From Opisthocomus hoazin (taxonomy: Eukaryota; Chordata; Aves; Opisthocomiformes; Opisthocomidae), in contig NC_134418.1 in assembly GCF_030867145.1 (NCBI RefSeq), positions 54,163,682-54,227,681 on the forward strand: 64,000 bases of DNA. Reading direction: 5' to 3'. The notes under the pieces are model-generated. The model made no database searches. It saw only the letters and a program-made list of their open reading frames with translations, and was not told where the DNA came from. This document shows positions 1 to 15,200 of this stretch, in pieces. The position numbers and the translations under genes are program-made. The first letter of the stretch is position 1. Every line of letters begins with the position of its first letter.

Positions 1-3000
1 GTAAATACAGTCCTAAATTCATCAGATCCACCAAAACAGTCTTGTTAACAGCAGCATGATCTTCATGGAATCCTCACCACTCCTAGCATTAAAGAAACAC
101 TGGAGATTAACTACAGAGAACAGTTGAGCTGGGTGCTAAATGCCTCATGTTTTTGTTGCACAAATATTCCTGCAACTATTCAGAATGTGAGAAATTAAGG
201 GAAAGCTAGTGTAAATATGAGCAAACTCTGTAAAAAAGCATTTGAGAGAGAGATCTTCAATACTTATTTAAAACTCCATCTCTGCAAGTCAACTGCTTTT
301 TCAAGGAATAACACTTTGAAGCAAAGCTATTCGAAGTGTTCTAGTGGAATGACAGTTCTTCACTGCTGCAGGGAGACGGCTAGCTGTAGCTGCTCCATAG
401 GAATAGAGCAGCAAACAGCCCTAGACACACACAAGCTTTCATTACAGTGAAAAAAACCTAAAAAACACCAAACAAAAGCAGTTCTCAGATTCCAGGTAGT
501 GCTACAAGCCTCTGCGCACTTAGCACTGGTAGTGACAACGCTGGAGATCTGGAAGACCAGCTCCCCGAAATTCACTTACCCAGTTTGACTGAGCCCTGTT
601 AATGTGATCGTGCTGAACACTTGTCAAGACTTTTGGTAAAAAACAGCAGCAGATTGAGAAATGGGCTGTATCAAACACAAATTCACACTGAATCAGCTCA
701 CTCCACTCTGCACAACTGTCAGTGTAAATACATTCACTCTCGATATCAGCAATTCAGAAAGTTTTAAAACATGAAAAACAATTTTAATGAGCCAATTCAC
801 ATGCACAGTTCTTTCATATAAAGTCCTCTTTAGGTTATTACTTGTACCTAGATTAACTTATATCCAAAAAATTTTAAAGGTCTGCTAAGAAATATCTAGA
901 GCCATTGCATATTTTCAGTTTTCCCACCAGCAACTGTTTAACTGAGCAGAACCCATCCCACAGATACATACAGTAAAAGCAGTATAGAGACACAGCCATG
1001 TCTGCAAATGATGTCCCCAGTCCCTGCCAACCTCGACCTTTTGGGAAAGGGTCTTACAAAGCTGTATGCATTGTCATTAATAAAAGCCATTCCATTAGGT
1101 GTATTTGAAAATTTACTTGAAACCTGTCCCTGAGGACCGTCAGATGGCATTCTAGCACAGTACTGAGACTTCACTAGTTTTATATGCTGCTTACTTCGAA
1201 AGCATAAGCATGATGTTAACACTACACTAAGGTGCCAGAGTGTACTTACTCAATTTCATTTGTTTCCCAGTCTTCAACTGAGAGATGACAGTGCTTTCGA
1301 CTTGACCTAAACCTTTAAGTGATCCTTAGCACTAATTAGTCATTTCAGTTAAGAGTTCAGATTCTAATACTGCTACAGTGAAATACATTTTAGCTGTTAC
1401 TTAGAAGTGGAAACTTACTCTCTGCTTGTGCCCTCTCTGCATTGTAAATGTAGTCATCTTTGCTCCTGCTTCAAAAAGTTTCTCCAAAAGAAGTTCTTAA
1501 AAAGAAGTGAAATAAGTTCTTAAAAAAAATGAAATAAATTAGGTAGTTTAAAAAGTATTATTAATCTAGAAAATTATATCTATAAACTGGACTGACTGTA
1601 AAACTATATACACCTTCCAGAAGATACCCCGCACGTAAGACTAAATCCTAAATATTGGAATAATTGCGTTGATTCCAGCTATTCAGTTTCATGTAGCTTG
1701 GTGCTGAAGTTCCCAGCCAAATAGCTGTTATTCCTGACTACAACTAAGAATGGAAAAAATGAGAAGTAAAATTCCTGACCAATAATGTCCATTAAATGTG
1801 AAGATTTCCCTAAAGCTTAATAAATTGTAATCAAGGATAAATGGCTAAGTAGTCAATAGCTTTTGCAACAGCTGCAGGAGATCATGTGCAATCACAATCT
1901 CTAAAGCTTAAACACATTAAAAGGTTTTCCAGTTCATAGGCTTTTATTTTAACCTCACTTCACTCTATCATCATTGGGAGAAAAAAAGAACTACCAGCTC
2001 AACTATCCAATGTTTAAATGATAGAGAAAATAAGGTGGTGTCACAGATGTTTCTGTAACGCACCTCTGCCTCACCACAGCAGAAAAGCTAGTCCCTAATT
2101 ATTTCCGATTAAGCAGATTTATATGAAGATATCCTAGTAACTGACTGATTATGATAAGAACCTCAGCATTCAGTGCAACTCAGACTCATGGTGTGCACAG
2201 GTGTACAGCATAACTAGTCTCTAAAACGAGCCGCGGAGGAAAGAGTGTTTGCCATGACAAACGTCCAGAGCCATTTGCCTTCTCCTCCTTTCAAAGTCAT
2301 CATTTGCTACAGTGTTTTTAATTTGGTGAGGGCAGAAAGGCTCAACCACACCAAATGTTTTCTCTTTCTTGAAGACGAAGTTTTATTGTTGAAAGTATTA
2401 ACTCAGCTCTTCAACAGCTTTCCACTTTCCCCATACTGAAGTATTCCCCAAAGAACAGTCCTAGTGCAGCTAATCAGCAACTCCAGCTCTCTTGACTTCA
2501 GGGGAACTGTGACAATTTACACCTATTCAAGAGCTGCCTCCCTATGTTTCCATGTTGAGACTGACGTAAGATAGCTGCTCTGACAGACAGCATCGCTAAC
2601 TGTTTGGAAGAGAGCACCAACAACACAATAAAGCAGTTCACCTGCTTTTAAGTGGGAGTTGAAACCTTTTGGATGGATTAAATCTCATGTGCAGATGGCA
2701 AGAATGAAATTCTTGTTTGAGAATTAATTAATATATGCAATGGATTTCAGATGTTCTTAGAACACCTGGAGTTCTAAAATGGCAGTTTCCCCATTTGTTG
2801 CACTCTTCTCTAAGCAGCACCTAATTTGCACATGGGGACCATTTGTTAGGTTCAGCATTCTTCTTCCTTTCTTCAGCTCCCCACAAATTAATACAAATCT
2901 TGTCCTTAAGGTAAGGACTGTACTGGACATTCCACCTCATGCAGTGACCAATCCTGCTTTGAGCAAACAGGTTTGAAGAAAACAGAAGCAGATGAAACAC

Positions 3001-3159
3001 AAATCCAGTACGTCTTCAGTGCAAAGCCACTGATTTTCACCATTTGTTTTAATTAAGGCTTCACCAAAAAAAAAATATCTAGTACCATCTTTAATAGCTG
3101 AAAATTAGCACAATCCTTTCAGAACAAATGGTCCAGGAGTGACTTTTGTGTCTCTACCA
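1..3159. other. UBA6 3' UTR and 3' flank; no gene recognised
   Basis: AT-rich sequence on both strands with only short ORFs lacking any recognisable family or exon structure. The part nearest 3159 is presumably 3' UTR. The human neighbour on this side (STAP1) was looked for and not seen. Confidence 0.6.
2382..2387 (-). terminator. Candidate polyadenylation signal AATAAA for UBA6
   Basis: TTTATT on the plus strand, about 775 nt beyond the UBA6 stop. A second AATAAA lies at 1943-1948. Which is used cannot be told from sequence; mammalian UBA6 has long alternative 3' UTRs. Confidence 0.35.
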
Positions 3160-3295
3160 TCAATTGTCTTCCTGAACAAAGTAGTATCTCACTGGTGGCC
3201 CTGGCAAGTCTTCCTCCCCATCAGTCTCTGGAGCAAACGATACTGTCAAATCCACATACTTCTTATCAGCTGATGGTTTCACAAGCTTTTGCATC
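3160..3295 (-). CDS. UBA6: UBA6 exon 33, C terminus and stop
   Basis: Residues 977-1021, containing [27 protein letters not shown] and [14 protein letters not shown], then TGA at 3160-3162. Acceptor TTCTAG. The 3' UTR continues towards lower coordinates. Confidence 0.97.
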
Positions 3296-6200
3296 CTAGA
3301 AGGAAACGAAGAACAGCTTGTTAACACAGGAGGAGGAGGACTGGCAGTTGGAATTCAGGGCCAGACTAGGATGAATTTCACTGCCAACAATGAAGCCCAA
3401 CATACTAGAAACCAGATTAAAATGGAGAATAAGCTGCCTTTTAATTCTGATACACAAGCTGTTCCTCCACCTGAGGTATAGCGAAAGGTATTCCATTTTC
3501 TTCATAGACTTAGCCCATTAGTGAGCTATTACATTGTTCACTAACGAGTTCTTGCTACAAAACAGAAGTGAAAATGGCCAGTTTCATATCGGATTCCTTA
3601 CCCACATGATTTCTCTTTTGCGTTCTACTGAGGCACAAGGGAAATTTAGCTTTCTGTGCAAGATTTTGGTCAATGAGGAGGAGCAAGTTCTCGGTCCACC
3701 AATAATGGCTGATTGTAATACATTATTAGGGAGAACCACTCCAGTGCAGACACTAGATACACAGTTCTGATGGAAAGTAATTCCACTGGAGTGAAGACTT
3801 GCTAAGTCCTTGAATTTCAAAGGCGAATAGCAATGAGGGGGGAAAACCACCCAAGATCTGAGACTTCTTCCTTCATGACCACAATGTGAGTTTTAAACTA
3901 GGTAAGGATGTTATGTCTCAGTGCAACTTCCTCCCTTTGCTCTCCGCATTCTCAAAAGCTACAGCTATCGCTTGGGAGTTGCACAATAAAACACTGAAGT
4001 AGCAGGTCAATCAACCTCACTTTCATTACATTTTTGGACGTCTCAAAATTATTTCCTTGCCAACTCGGAGCACTTGTTCATGAGGCCAGCTCGAATGCTA
4101 GGAGGCTGGGGGAATACAGTCACTCATTTCTATTCCTTACAGGTCACTTGAAGGATTTGCCTTCTGGCTATGCTTTAGCACGCAGGTCAGAAAACTGCTT
4201 TCCCCAAAGTATTTGTTCTCTTGCAAGAACACAAAGCATTAGCCTCTTCTCAGCAGAGACGTTGAGGTCATATCCATTTGCATGAGGAAGAAGCCCCAAG
4301 CTACAGAGCAAGGCAGACAACTGTGTCTCTAAAACTTGCTTTTAAGGAGTATGGTACCAGTCAATGCTGCAATTCTGAAATGAAGACAGTCTTGCAATGC
4401 TTGTCATATTACAGTGACAGAAAGATTTTAAACACCTTAAGAAAAACCAAACACACAAGCAAGATTATAGTTTGCTGTTGAAATCTCTTTCAAAGCTTTT
4501 TGGACTGTTTGTAACAGAACCCCAAGTTGCTGTAACTACATGGAAAGCTTGAACCAAGTCTCAGGGTAATAAGAAAGCCTGACATTCACAAGAACGCAGC
4601 ACCACACCACGCCTTTGACTTCATTACACACCTCACTCATTCAAAATGATTTATACAGCTGTAGGAGAAGGAATACAAACAACTTACTTTGAGATAGGCT
4701 GTAAATTCACATCTTATTATGCCAGGCGCTCTAACGGCAGTACCAGCTTAGAGGCTCTTCTCTCCCTGGAAGTCTGAAGTAGCTTGCCCATAACACATAC
4801 TACTTTGCCTGATGTTACCTACTGGCAAACCTTTGAAACAGTACTGATCCATGCATCTACTTCTCTAGCAAAGTCTGTGAGCACTGACCAGCACACACAT
4901 CACAGGAGCTGAGAGGAACAGACTTTGAGCTAAAGAAGTTCAGCCAACATATAACATAGAACTAAACCTGGGTGAGATCTGGCTGTTACTTTGCAAAGGC
5001 CTATCAGTCAAAAACCAATGCCCTGCCCTCACACTCTCCCTTCCAGTTTGTTAAACCCCATTTTTCTGTCAGAACGGCACTACAAAGCCTTGTGAATGTC
5101 TTCGCTTTTCAAAGGGCTAGAATGAGCTAGAATCTCAAGGAATTACTATGAACTGAACAGACTTCCAGAAATCTCAATCTGCAACCAATACATTAACTCC
5201 TTCCTGAATAAGTGTTCGCATTCTTTCAGAGCTAAGTTGCTAAATATCACCACTAATTTTAAGCCAGTTTAAAAAGGTCTGATCAGTCATCTTCTGCTTG
5301 AAGCAACGTACATTCTTTCCCCAAAAAACTGTCAAACTTCTTTGGGTTTCTCATTCTGGCATTCATCAGTTAGAGTAGCATTTTGCAAGTCTCCTGCTCT
5401 CACCATAGAAGTTAATGCACTTTCCCTTTCTTCTTTTTTTTCCAAAAGGAAGAAATTATCTTTTTTCTTTCCCAAATATTAATGACTAGCAACCACTTTG
5501 AGAGAAAACATTGCTGTCAGACACACATCCTTATGATACAACCAATGAACAAGATTTGTATGTGCACTCACATCCTTTGATCCATTTTCTGGTTATACTT
5601 ACGTCAGCTTTAATCTTTTAATATGACCTGGCATCACAGGAACATACAGCATTTTGACTCCCTGTACAACCATAGTTGGTTCAATTCCATATTTCTCCTG
5701 GAATTCAAAAATTAAAACTTATTAAAGGACTAGGACAGCTGCATAAGCCAGCAGATACTACTGCTGCTAATACTACAACTAATTATTGAAAACCATAGGA
5801 TTCCAACCAGAACACTTACTAATGCATGGACGCTGACAGGAGTTTTATTAAAATACATTTGAGCCAATCGAATTAACAAAGAATTTGAAAATAGGCTTGG
5901 ACGTGTTTACTAAGAGACATTCCCGTTGACATAAATTCTTTCTAGAATGACTCTGGTTTGAACAATAACTTGATAAAATAAAAAAACCCCCAACAAACCA
6001 AACAATAAAACCACCCAAATCAACAACCCAAAACAAGAAAACCCTTTCCTCTCATCTTGTATTAACTCAGTACAATAGATAACTTACTCTGACAGCATTT
6101 ATGAAGTCCAAGAGAGTAAAATCCTCTTTCCCATAAATTGTCCACCTGTCCCAGATTGTAAATGATATCCCATTTCTGTTTTAAAAAGAGAAAGGCTGTT

Positions 6201-9200
6201 TGTTACTTTAGCAAGTGAACTCAGGCACTTCCTTTAAACATGTACTAAAGAACTGCTATCTCTCCTAGCGACTTGCTGGTTTATCTTGAGCAAAAATCTC
6301 TTCCCTCTCTGTTGTTATTTCTCCAGCCCTTTGACCTGGCTAAGCACAAGACACAGTAGGAACTCCCGAGTAAACACAGTACCTGGCAATGAACTTACAG
6401 AGTTTTCAGACCTACTGAAAAACAGCTCCTGTATTGACTAAGATGCAGAAACGTGTCCCGTCTGTGCAGACAGGATGTTTATTAATAACCATGACAGGCA
6501 CCTAACTCATCTAGATTTTTAAAGCCCCACTAGCAACAGCTTCCACTGAAAATAAAACTAAGCCCTTAAAACCACTGTTTTTAAATTAGCACAGAAGAGT
6601 ATGTGCTGCATTTTCCAAACAGGAAGTTCTTGAGCAATGCATTATGGGACACCCTTGGTGGTACTAAAAATATCACTTACACCTTTAGCAGTACATAGTA
6701 AATGCGTAATAGAGTTTGATAGCGTGCTCTGATTCATGATCTTCCAAGTTTAAATAACAAAAAAAAAAAGACCTTAAATATCTATTATGTTTAATGGGAG
6801 TAAGACCATGAACTGTGCTTCCATCATAGTCCTGCTATGCGAGTACATAAGGACTTAATCTGGTTATCTGGATTTAATAACTGTACAAACTTCGTACTTG
6901 TTGTAATGGGTCACCAAGTTCTAAGCATCAATTACCAGGTTTCTGCCATTGTCCTTCCTACCTGATTTCCGTTCTTCTTACTTCAGCAGTTTCTGTAAAG
7001 ACCATTATAGGAATGGCTAGGTTCAGAAAACAGTTCTTGTATGCATCAGCTGGGTAGCCACCCACAACTTTGATGAGTTCCAGTGCAACCTGCAGTAAAT
7101 GAGAATCCCATACTTCCGTGAGACCAAACGCAGGCTTTAGGTACTGTGTTATCAATACTGGTTTAGTTAAGAGGGCAGCAGCTACAGAGTAAGTGGTTAA
7201 TGAGATCAGCTTTTGTCCAACCAGCAGAGTAAACCACATCTGGAGATACAACCAAGTATGCTACAGAAATCAATTCTGTTGCTTCTAATGGATATATTTA
7301 AAATGTTCAAAAGTGTTCCTAATGTAGGACTCTTCCACAACTATTTAATTCAAGACACCTCCACAAAGCATGCAGTTCTGTTGAGTTGCATGGATGTGAA
7401 CTACTACAGAACAGATCCTTTCCACTCTTGGCAGTGGCACTCTGATGGAAGCTCATATTAATTGCAGAAAACAACAAAAATGCTGATCTCCAACTCCGCT
7501 TTCTGGTCAGCAAATCAGAAATAAAAGCACCAAAGGCTTACCACATCTAGAACCCAGAGAGTCCTTTTGTACTGGTACATAAGAAAAAAAGATTATTGGG
7601 CTTGAAATAAACATTTTCTTTAATGCGGTTCTGTCAGGGTAGTGTTAATCAATATCCAGACAACAGTGGTTTTAGGCAAGGAACAGTAGACAAAGAAATA
7701 TGCATTTTAAGCCTTTTAAAAAGCATACTCACTAGCCCCGATACTGCAGCTGTAGCTGTTGCAATTGCAGGAATTATCTTTCCAGCAATGCGCTTTGTTT
7801 TGAACCGATCTGCTGGTTCGATGTTGTACATCTTGGCTCGCAAGTTTGATGCTGCTGTTATGAAATCTATATGCCCATTACTATCGTCATCTTTTTCAAA
7901 AGAGATGGGCTTCATTTGCAAGTCATCTGCTCATGAAAAATAAAAAAGAGCAAAAATCATTATTAGAAAACTGAAGATGTTCTAGACATAAGTTATAGGG
8001 AAGTAGAACCTTAACAAATTAAAAATTTCACATTCTGGAGCTTGGTGCCTTACTTATAACCTGCGTTCCCATGCTAGAAGAAGAAATGCCCCCATCAATA
8101 CCAGTCGTTAAAAGCAAGTAATGAAAGAAATATCAGCAGAGCTCCGTAATTTTATTTTGCTTGCAACACCAGGAATAGATTTTGGACAGTCCTATGGATG
8201 TTTCTTATACACCCCACCTCAGTAGAGCTCCATCCTGTGTGAATTCCCTCTATAAGCTTTGTCTGTCTGTAAGCATTTCACTATGGACTCAGTAGCACAG
8301 GAGACGGAGGTTCAGGTTGACACTCCACGGATGGGTTAGAGCTAAGCTAATCTTCTTCCCCTGTGGTCATGGACTAAAAATGCATGCATGTAATTGTTGC
8401 CCAATGACCTCTTCATGTGGCCAGGCACAAGAACAGGATTCAAGCATCCTCATTTCAACATATCTAGAAGATGGTGAAGAAGAGTCTAACAGCCTTCACA
8501 ATTTAGGATAATTTCAGATTGATGCCTGTCAGTAGTAACTCTCAGCCTCCTCATACCAGAATCACTTTCAGTCCATCTGGGATCTAGCCAGCACCCTTTC
8601 CCTCCCTAGAGTTCAATTCCCTGCTGCCTGCTCGCTGTCATCAAGGTTGTACTTATATGCAAGTATAACAGAGAACCCTAAAACTTGCAGGAATCTCAGA
8701 AATACAGAAGCATAGGGTAATGTCAAGCAATACGGTCAGTTATCGGCATGGCACTTCAGAAAGCTTTAGATACCAGCTATCTGCTTCTTGCAGAATTACA
8801 GAACTGCTTTATCCAAAGACTTGAACGTCCTGCTACTGGCAGTGCAATTGCAAGATGTTACTAGGCTATAAAGCTAGTTTGCACTACTCACTTTCCAGAG
8901 CTTCATTGGATAGTATAGACTTCTCCAGCTGGAAAATAGCATTTCTTTCATCCTCACTGCTGACTGGAATATGATCTGGTTTTCTTGCAGTTTCATCAGT
9001 CTGTACAACCTGCAAGTGTGTGCAGTGCTTGAGTAATAAAATACACGAAATTTGTACAGCGCAAGTGTGAAGCGTACTAGATTTCCTGGCTTCCCTGCAG
9101 TCTTTCCTCCCCAGTTCAAGAGAGACATAGACTTGCTGGAGCAAGTCCAGCCAAGGGCCACAAAGATCATTAAAGAACTGGAGCATCTCTTACACAAGGA

Positions 9201-12200
9201 GAAGCTGAGAGAGCTGGGACAGTTCAGCCTGGAGAAGAGAAGGCTCTGTGGGATCTTATTAGCGTGTATAATTATCTGATGCAGGGGGAAAGTACAGAAG
9301 ACAGAGCCAGACACTTTTCACTGGTGCCCAGTGACAGGACAAGGGGGTACAGGCACAAATTGAAGTGCATAAAATTGCATGAGAAACATAAGGAAATATT
9401 TTAAAGAACAAAAAAAACACCCAACAAAAACTGTGAGGATGTTTGAACACTGGCACAGGCAGCAGAGAGAGGCTGTGGAGTCTCCAACCCCAGAGATTCA
9501 AAACCCAATGGGACGCAGTCCTTGATGGCCTGCTCTAGCTGCCCCTGCTTCAGCAAGGGAATTGGACCAGGCGATCTCCGGAGGTCCCTTCCAACCTCAT
9601 TCATTGTGTGATTTCAAGTCAAAATATCGGTCTTGTCTCATAAGGCAAGCATTCATGAGACAAGTGTTAACAGTGGGCAGGAAAAATATGAAAACACCCT
9701 GGAATATTTGCTAATTTTAAATGATGATAAATGCTAATCACTGCACAATAATGCTTAAACTGTTTTGAAGTTAACACTTCAAAAATAAACATAAAAGTAA
9801 TGATGCTTCCTTCATATTACCTAGGAAAAAGTAAGAAATTGACACTAGTCTTGGATTGCTTTGAAGTTGTTTATGAGTAAATTTTACTATTTAGATAAGC
9901 CTGCAGACTTACACTCATGCTTGGAAAACAATGCTACAACAAATCAATTGCAAAAGGCAAAAAATCCCCACATCCTGCATTTAGCACCTGGTACATAGAT
10001 ATCTTAGCTATATCAAGTTGAAGTAGTCCCGTATGCCACACTCGTTTCCCCAAAACACATTTTAATTTGTGTTTATTTCTCATCAACATCAGTGCAAGAA
10101 GTAGTTGGCGATGTGAGACACTGCTTGTGGATTTATTTTTTTTCTTTAAATATCACACTTACTTTGTTTGAAGGTCTGAACTCTGGTACCTTCACAGCTG
10201 AAATAATCTTCAAAATAGTTTCCTCTGACAAATCCTGTTATGGTTTTGAAGAAAAATGATTTAAATTCACATCAACTCAAAAAGGCCTCCACAAAAAGAC
10301 TGTACATCCAGTAGCATTTCAAAGAATACCAAAGCCAAAAAATCCCACAAATAGTCAATGATGTTTCAGTGAAACATCATCACTGAAAGACCAAGCAACA
10401 TTTCAGTTGCCACAGTGAACCAGAGTGGTGTGAAGGGCCTAGCACTTCAAAAATGAACAGAACTGAAATGTTAACATGACTTACAGGAAAAATGAATTAG
10501 AAAAGAAAAAGGGTAACAACAAAAACAAAGGATAAGCAACACAGAGGCTGTGAGTAGCAAAAAGTAAAACTCCCAGACCACAGCTAAATCACTTGATGAA
10601 AAAAATGCCTTAAAGAGATCTCGTTTCTGTTTAATTATTATATTGCACAGGAAATAGGTCCATCAAAATAAGAATTCCTGAGTTCAGTGCTTACTGAAAA
10701 TACCCAATACACTACTTAGTTCTTCTCCAGGTTAGGGATTAAAAAAAAAAAAAAAAAAAAAACAACTAAATATAAGCAGTTGCTGAACAGCCAGTGCTGA
10801 AGGATAGACTACTTTAAGAATCACTTTAATCAGTTGCTGGAAAGAATTGGCAACTGGACATCAGGCCAAAACTGAACATGTACATCCAAGTTATGCGATG
10901 GGAACACTGTTGCAGTATGGATTACCTTTTCTGTGAAAGGAACACAGTACACTGTTGCGAACAGTTTTGCTGCGCTCACAATGAAACTGTAGTGCCTGAA
11001 GAAAAGAGGAAGATAATTATTTTTGTTTGGTTGTTTTTTTTATTTGAGTTGCCCAAAGGTTTGCAATCATATTGAACAAGGTCTTGAAAACACACAGAGA
11101 AACAGAAATTCCACCCTTCAGTGCACACAGTCCAAAACAGATGACAGATTTTGAGGGACTCAGAAGTCATCCCCAAAATTAAGCAAACTTTGATGAGTGA
11201 AGAGTTATTTAATAAAAACCATATTTCCATAACCTCTGCAGTCAAGAAAACAACTACAAATGCTCACATGACATCAGTATGATAATAAAAAGCTTAACCT
11301 CAGAAATAGTTTGATATTTGGCATGATCTCAGTTTTCACCCAAACTAAAAAGGGCGATCCAGACAGTATTTCAATGTAGGTGTAGATATGCAGCGGATAA
11401 AGGCTTTACAATCCTTCAACCACATCAACTTTTAAAATTATCTGTAATAGCCAAGCCATCTAGATCAGACCCAAATTGTGATGAAGAAGAAAAAGGGTCC
11501 CTCCACCAGGTCATTTTAGGTAGCCAATTTAACTTGGCACATCCTGTGTTTCACAATGGGGGCCGGAGGGTATGACAGCAACAACTCAGTAATTCCGTAG
11601 TCACACAATAAATGAAATGGATTGTTCTAAGCCACCTCACATTAGACATCGTCAGAACTTCCCACAGCACCCTCCAATCCCATGCCAGTGAAAGTTAGAT
11701 TACCTGCAGTGGAAGTATGATACAGCTCACCAAATCTGCCACAGCGTAAGACGATGCACTAGTAGTACCTATCAAGTACCAGTCCAACCACTAGTGCTAT
11801 AAAGCCACTGCCTTGCACTTTCTGCTGTAGGGCGAGTTTTATAGGATGATATAAAACACCTCAGTAGCAGTATCATACTTACAAAGGATCATTCAATTCA
11901 AACTTCACTGGGAAAGGTGGCCTCTTTGGTGACTGCCAGAACAAACCTGGTAAGACAGGCATCAGATGAAATCCTAAGGAATCAGGAAAAGCAACGCATG
12001 ATGTATGCCATGAATTCACAGCAGGCACAAAGGGGCACTTGTACTTACTTCCGTCTTTTAATCGTGTATCAAGGGGAAATGAATGGAGGAGCTGAAGAGC
12101 CTAGAGGAAAACCCAGAGCAGCTTTAGTAATTTGTCATATACAGACTGACACAACCACACTAAATCAAGCCTTCTTTTTACTAATGATGTGAAATCTTGA

Positions 12201-15200
12201 CACAGCTTTTAAGACACTCCAAGACGTAGCTGAAGTAATTTAAAGAGTTAAGAAAATCTAAGATGCCCATGTCAAGACAGAGAGCTTAGAGAGCTGTACT
12301 ACAAGACAGACTTCCCCATTCATTCACAGGACAAAGAGGACAATGTCACCTCATCTGTACACAGTCCAAGCAAGACACTTAATCCAAAAAGCACAGCGTT
12401 CCCCCCACCCCGTTGTCCCTTTAGGATTCTTGCATACCGATTCACAACTGGGAATGCAATGTTTTCTCACTGTGACAACTACCACCAGGGCTTTCATACG
12501 CACAGATACACATTATGTTTATTAATATACAACATCATGATCACACCTTTCCTACAAAATCACACACACATACTTTAAGTAACACTATGGACCAGATTCT
12601 CAGAATGACTGACACTTATTTCAGCCAACCTTTCTGTGATATCTTTGAGAAAATCAGGGATATGAAGATGAGTTCAGTGACAAAAGTTTAGTGGAGGAAA
12701 CAAAAAGCCACTGTCCTCTAGTAAAAGACATCCAATAATCCTGCTGCTCTGGAAAAACACAGTATGTAGTCAGCTGGAAAAATGCCAAGAAAACTGCACG
12801 GAGACTACTGAACAGAGCCACTAGGAGTAAGTTAATAAATCAGACTTAAAAGCTCTACAGCAGAAAGAGGAAGGGATGCAGCATTTTTAAGTTTCAAGTA
12901 CAGTTCATTATTTACGAAGAAGAGATGGAAGCGAGTGCAAAGACTTGGACACCTAGTTATTAGGGCTACCAAGATTTCTAAAATCCTCATCAGTCTAGAG
13001 CCACCTCATTTCCAGGCCATACCTACCTTATGGCTAAAATACTTCTCAAATTTTACTCTTGCTAGTTCCACACACTGTGTCCAACTTCGGGGTCTTCTAC
13101 TGAGCGTTTTAATAACATGAAAGCAGCCTTCTAAGCTCTCCCCTGATTTTATTCTCTAGATAGGGAAGGAAATATGAAAACAGTAAAACAGTCAAGATTA
13201 TTGCCAATCCAGTCAAGCAGTAAATATGTTTTTAGTAAGTTTTAGGCAAAAGGAAACAGATGGTCACTTTGTGAATTATTATCCTTCATCCAATTTTCTC
13301 CATCAGGTTTTTCCCCAGGTGCTGTGACCTACTTTATTTATTTCCACCCAGCCCTATAGACCATAGGCCATTACAGACTCACAAGAAAAGACAGTAAGCA
13401 ATTGAGTCTAATTTAACTAAGCCTTCCCTTCATTTTTCCCAGCTAGTTGCACATCAGTGTGACATCTGCTATACACTTGCTAGCAGTGCCTCAGTATTTC
13501 AAATAAGTCTTCAGGTTTCCTGAATAAAGTCAGAAAATAACCCAAATTTCACTGAACTTAAATAGAAATAAAATCCATAAAGCATTAGTTTTAACTCTGT
13601 ATTTTACCCTGGCATCATTCCCCTACCTGTAGAACTTCTTCTGCGGATGGATAGGTTTGCCAGAATTTGTTAAACAATGAAGGCTTGTGAGAAAATGAAC
13701 TTTCAAACTAGAAAATAAAAAGAACAAATATGGCATTTTGCAAGAAGTATGTAAGATCCCCCACCTTTTCAAATACACATTAAGTTATGCTAAACACCAG
13801 CAAGCTTATTCCCTTACCTTATCTCTTGCCCACTGTATCGTATGCTCAATGGCAGCTGGGAAAGACTTCAAGGTGCAAAAAGGTATTTCTTCTTCTGGTG
13901 GATCCCGCTGTAATTAAGGAGAGTTGCATTTAAATTTAGGCTTATTAAAGTTTATTGCTAATAATAACACCAAGAATTTCTAGACTATATAAGTTTAAAA
14001 CTCCACTGTTATAAAATGCAAGGTGCCTTATTTACGTTTAGAACAAAATTTGTTTTATGAACACTAACATATCCCTTCCTGTTTATGGAGAATAATCTAA
14101 ACTCAACACTGGAAAGCAAAACCTAACTCTAAAACACAAACAGAAGAAATTGCCAGCCAGCTTTTCCAAGATGCGCAGTTTGCATTCACATGCACTCTCA
14201 ACATGAAATACACCCTTTCACTTAAAGCCAGAAAGAATTCTTTCTTTATGGACCCTAGCAAGACCGTTAGGATGCTCAAAATCCTGTCTCTGTGTCCACA
14301 TGGCACCATTTCATCATGTTCTCAACCACTGAATTTCTATCTTGTAAAGGCAGTTTCACAAGCACTTAAACAGAGGAACACTGCAAGAGTCTGAAGGTTC
14401 ATTTCCCCCTTCCCCATTCAAACAGAACAGTTGTGTATGCTTGTAGAAACTGGCAGACTAATTCCTACTCCAGAGGCTTGTGTTTCTCCTGCCTGCCTGT
14501 GGAGGTGATAGTCACCAAGAACAGAATGAGCAGGAAGAAAGCAGTTCTAAGAAAGAAACCCACAAGTACAAAACCAGTTTGCAGTGTCCTTGCAGGAATA
14601 GATTCTTACTTAGAAGTGAGTTTTCAAGGGGGAAAAAATAAGTCAGTCCCTTGGAAACGCTTCAGAATGAGGGCTTTCTCCAAAGCTTGCGTTTCATGGT
14701 TCATATAGCAGTTGCTTTTAATTATTGGTCTAGGTGTGATCATCAGCTAGGTAGCAGACATATCTCCAGTCTGCTCAAATTATATTTTCTGTGAGCTTTT
14801 CATCAGAAACCAAGGAACTCATGATCTCCTAATAGTACTGATCCTCAGCAACTCAAATAGATACACAAACGATTAAAGAATTGGAGGGCATTAAGGGACT
14901 ACCTACGGAGGGTGACAGTCTGAAAACACTTACGTGACTATTATAGGACTCTGTTAGATGGGGCACAATAACTTCCGTGTGTCCTTTCGTTCCCATAGTT
15001 CCAGAGTCTATAAGAGGACGCAGGTTTGCTACACAACGACTGACATGGAAAGACACAGACTATCAGAACACAGCACAATCACTGCACTCTTGCCTTGCAG
15101 ACGTTACCGGAGTGTAATCAGAATTGACTCTAGGCACTTTTGAAAGAGTGGAAAGCTTACACCAAACTTGGGAAAAGAAAAGATTAAATAAGAGCCATTT

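Noticed and set aside
8874-9314. 146-codon minus-strand ORF
   Set aside because: It overlaps UBA6 exon 28 in another frame and runs into antisense CR1 sequence.
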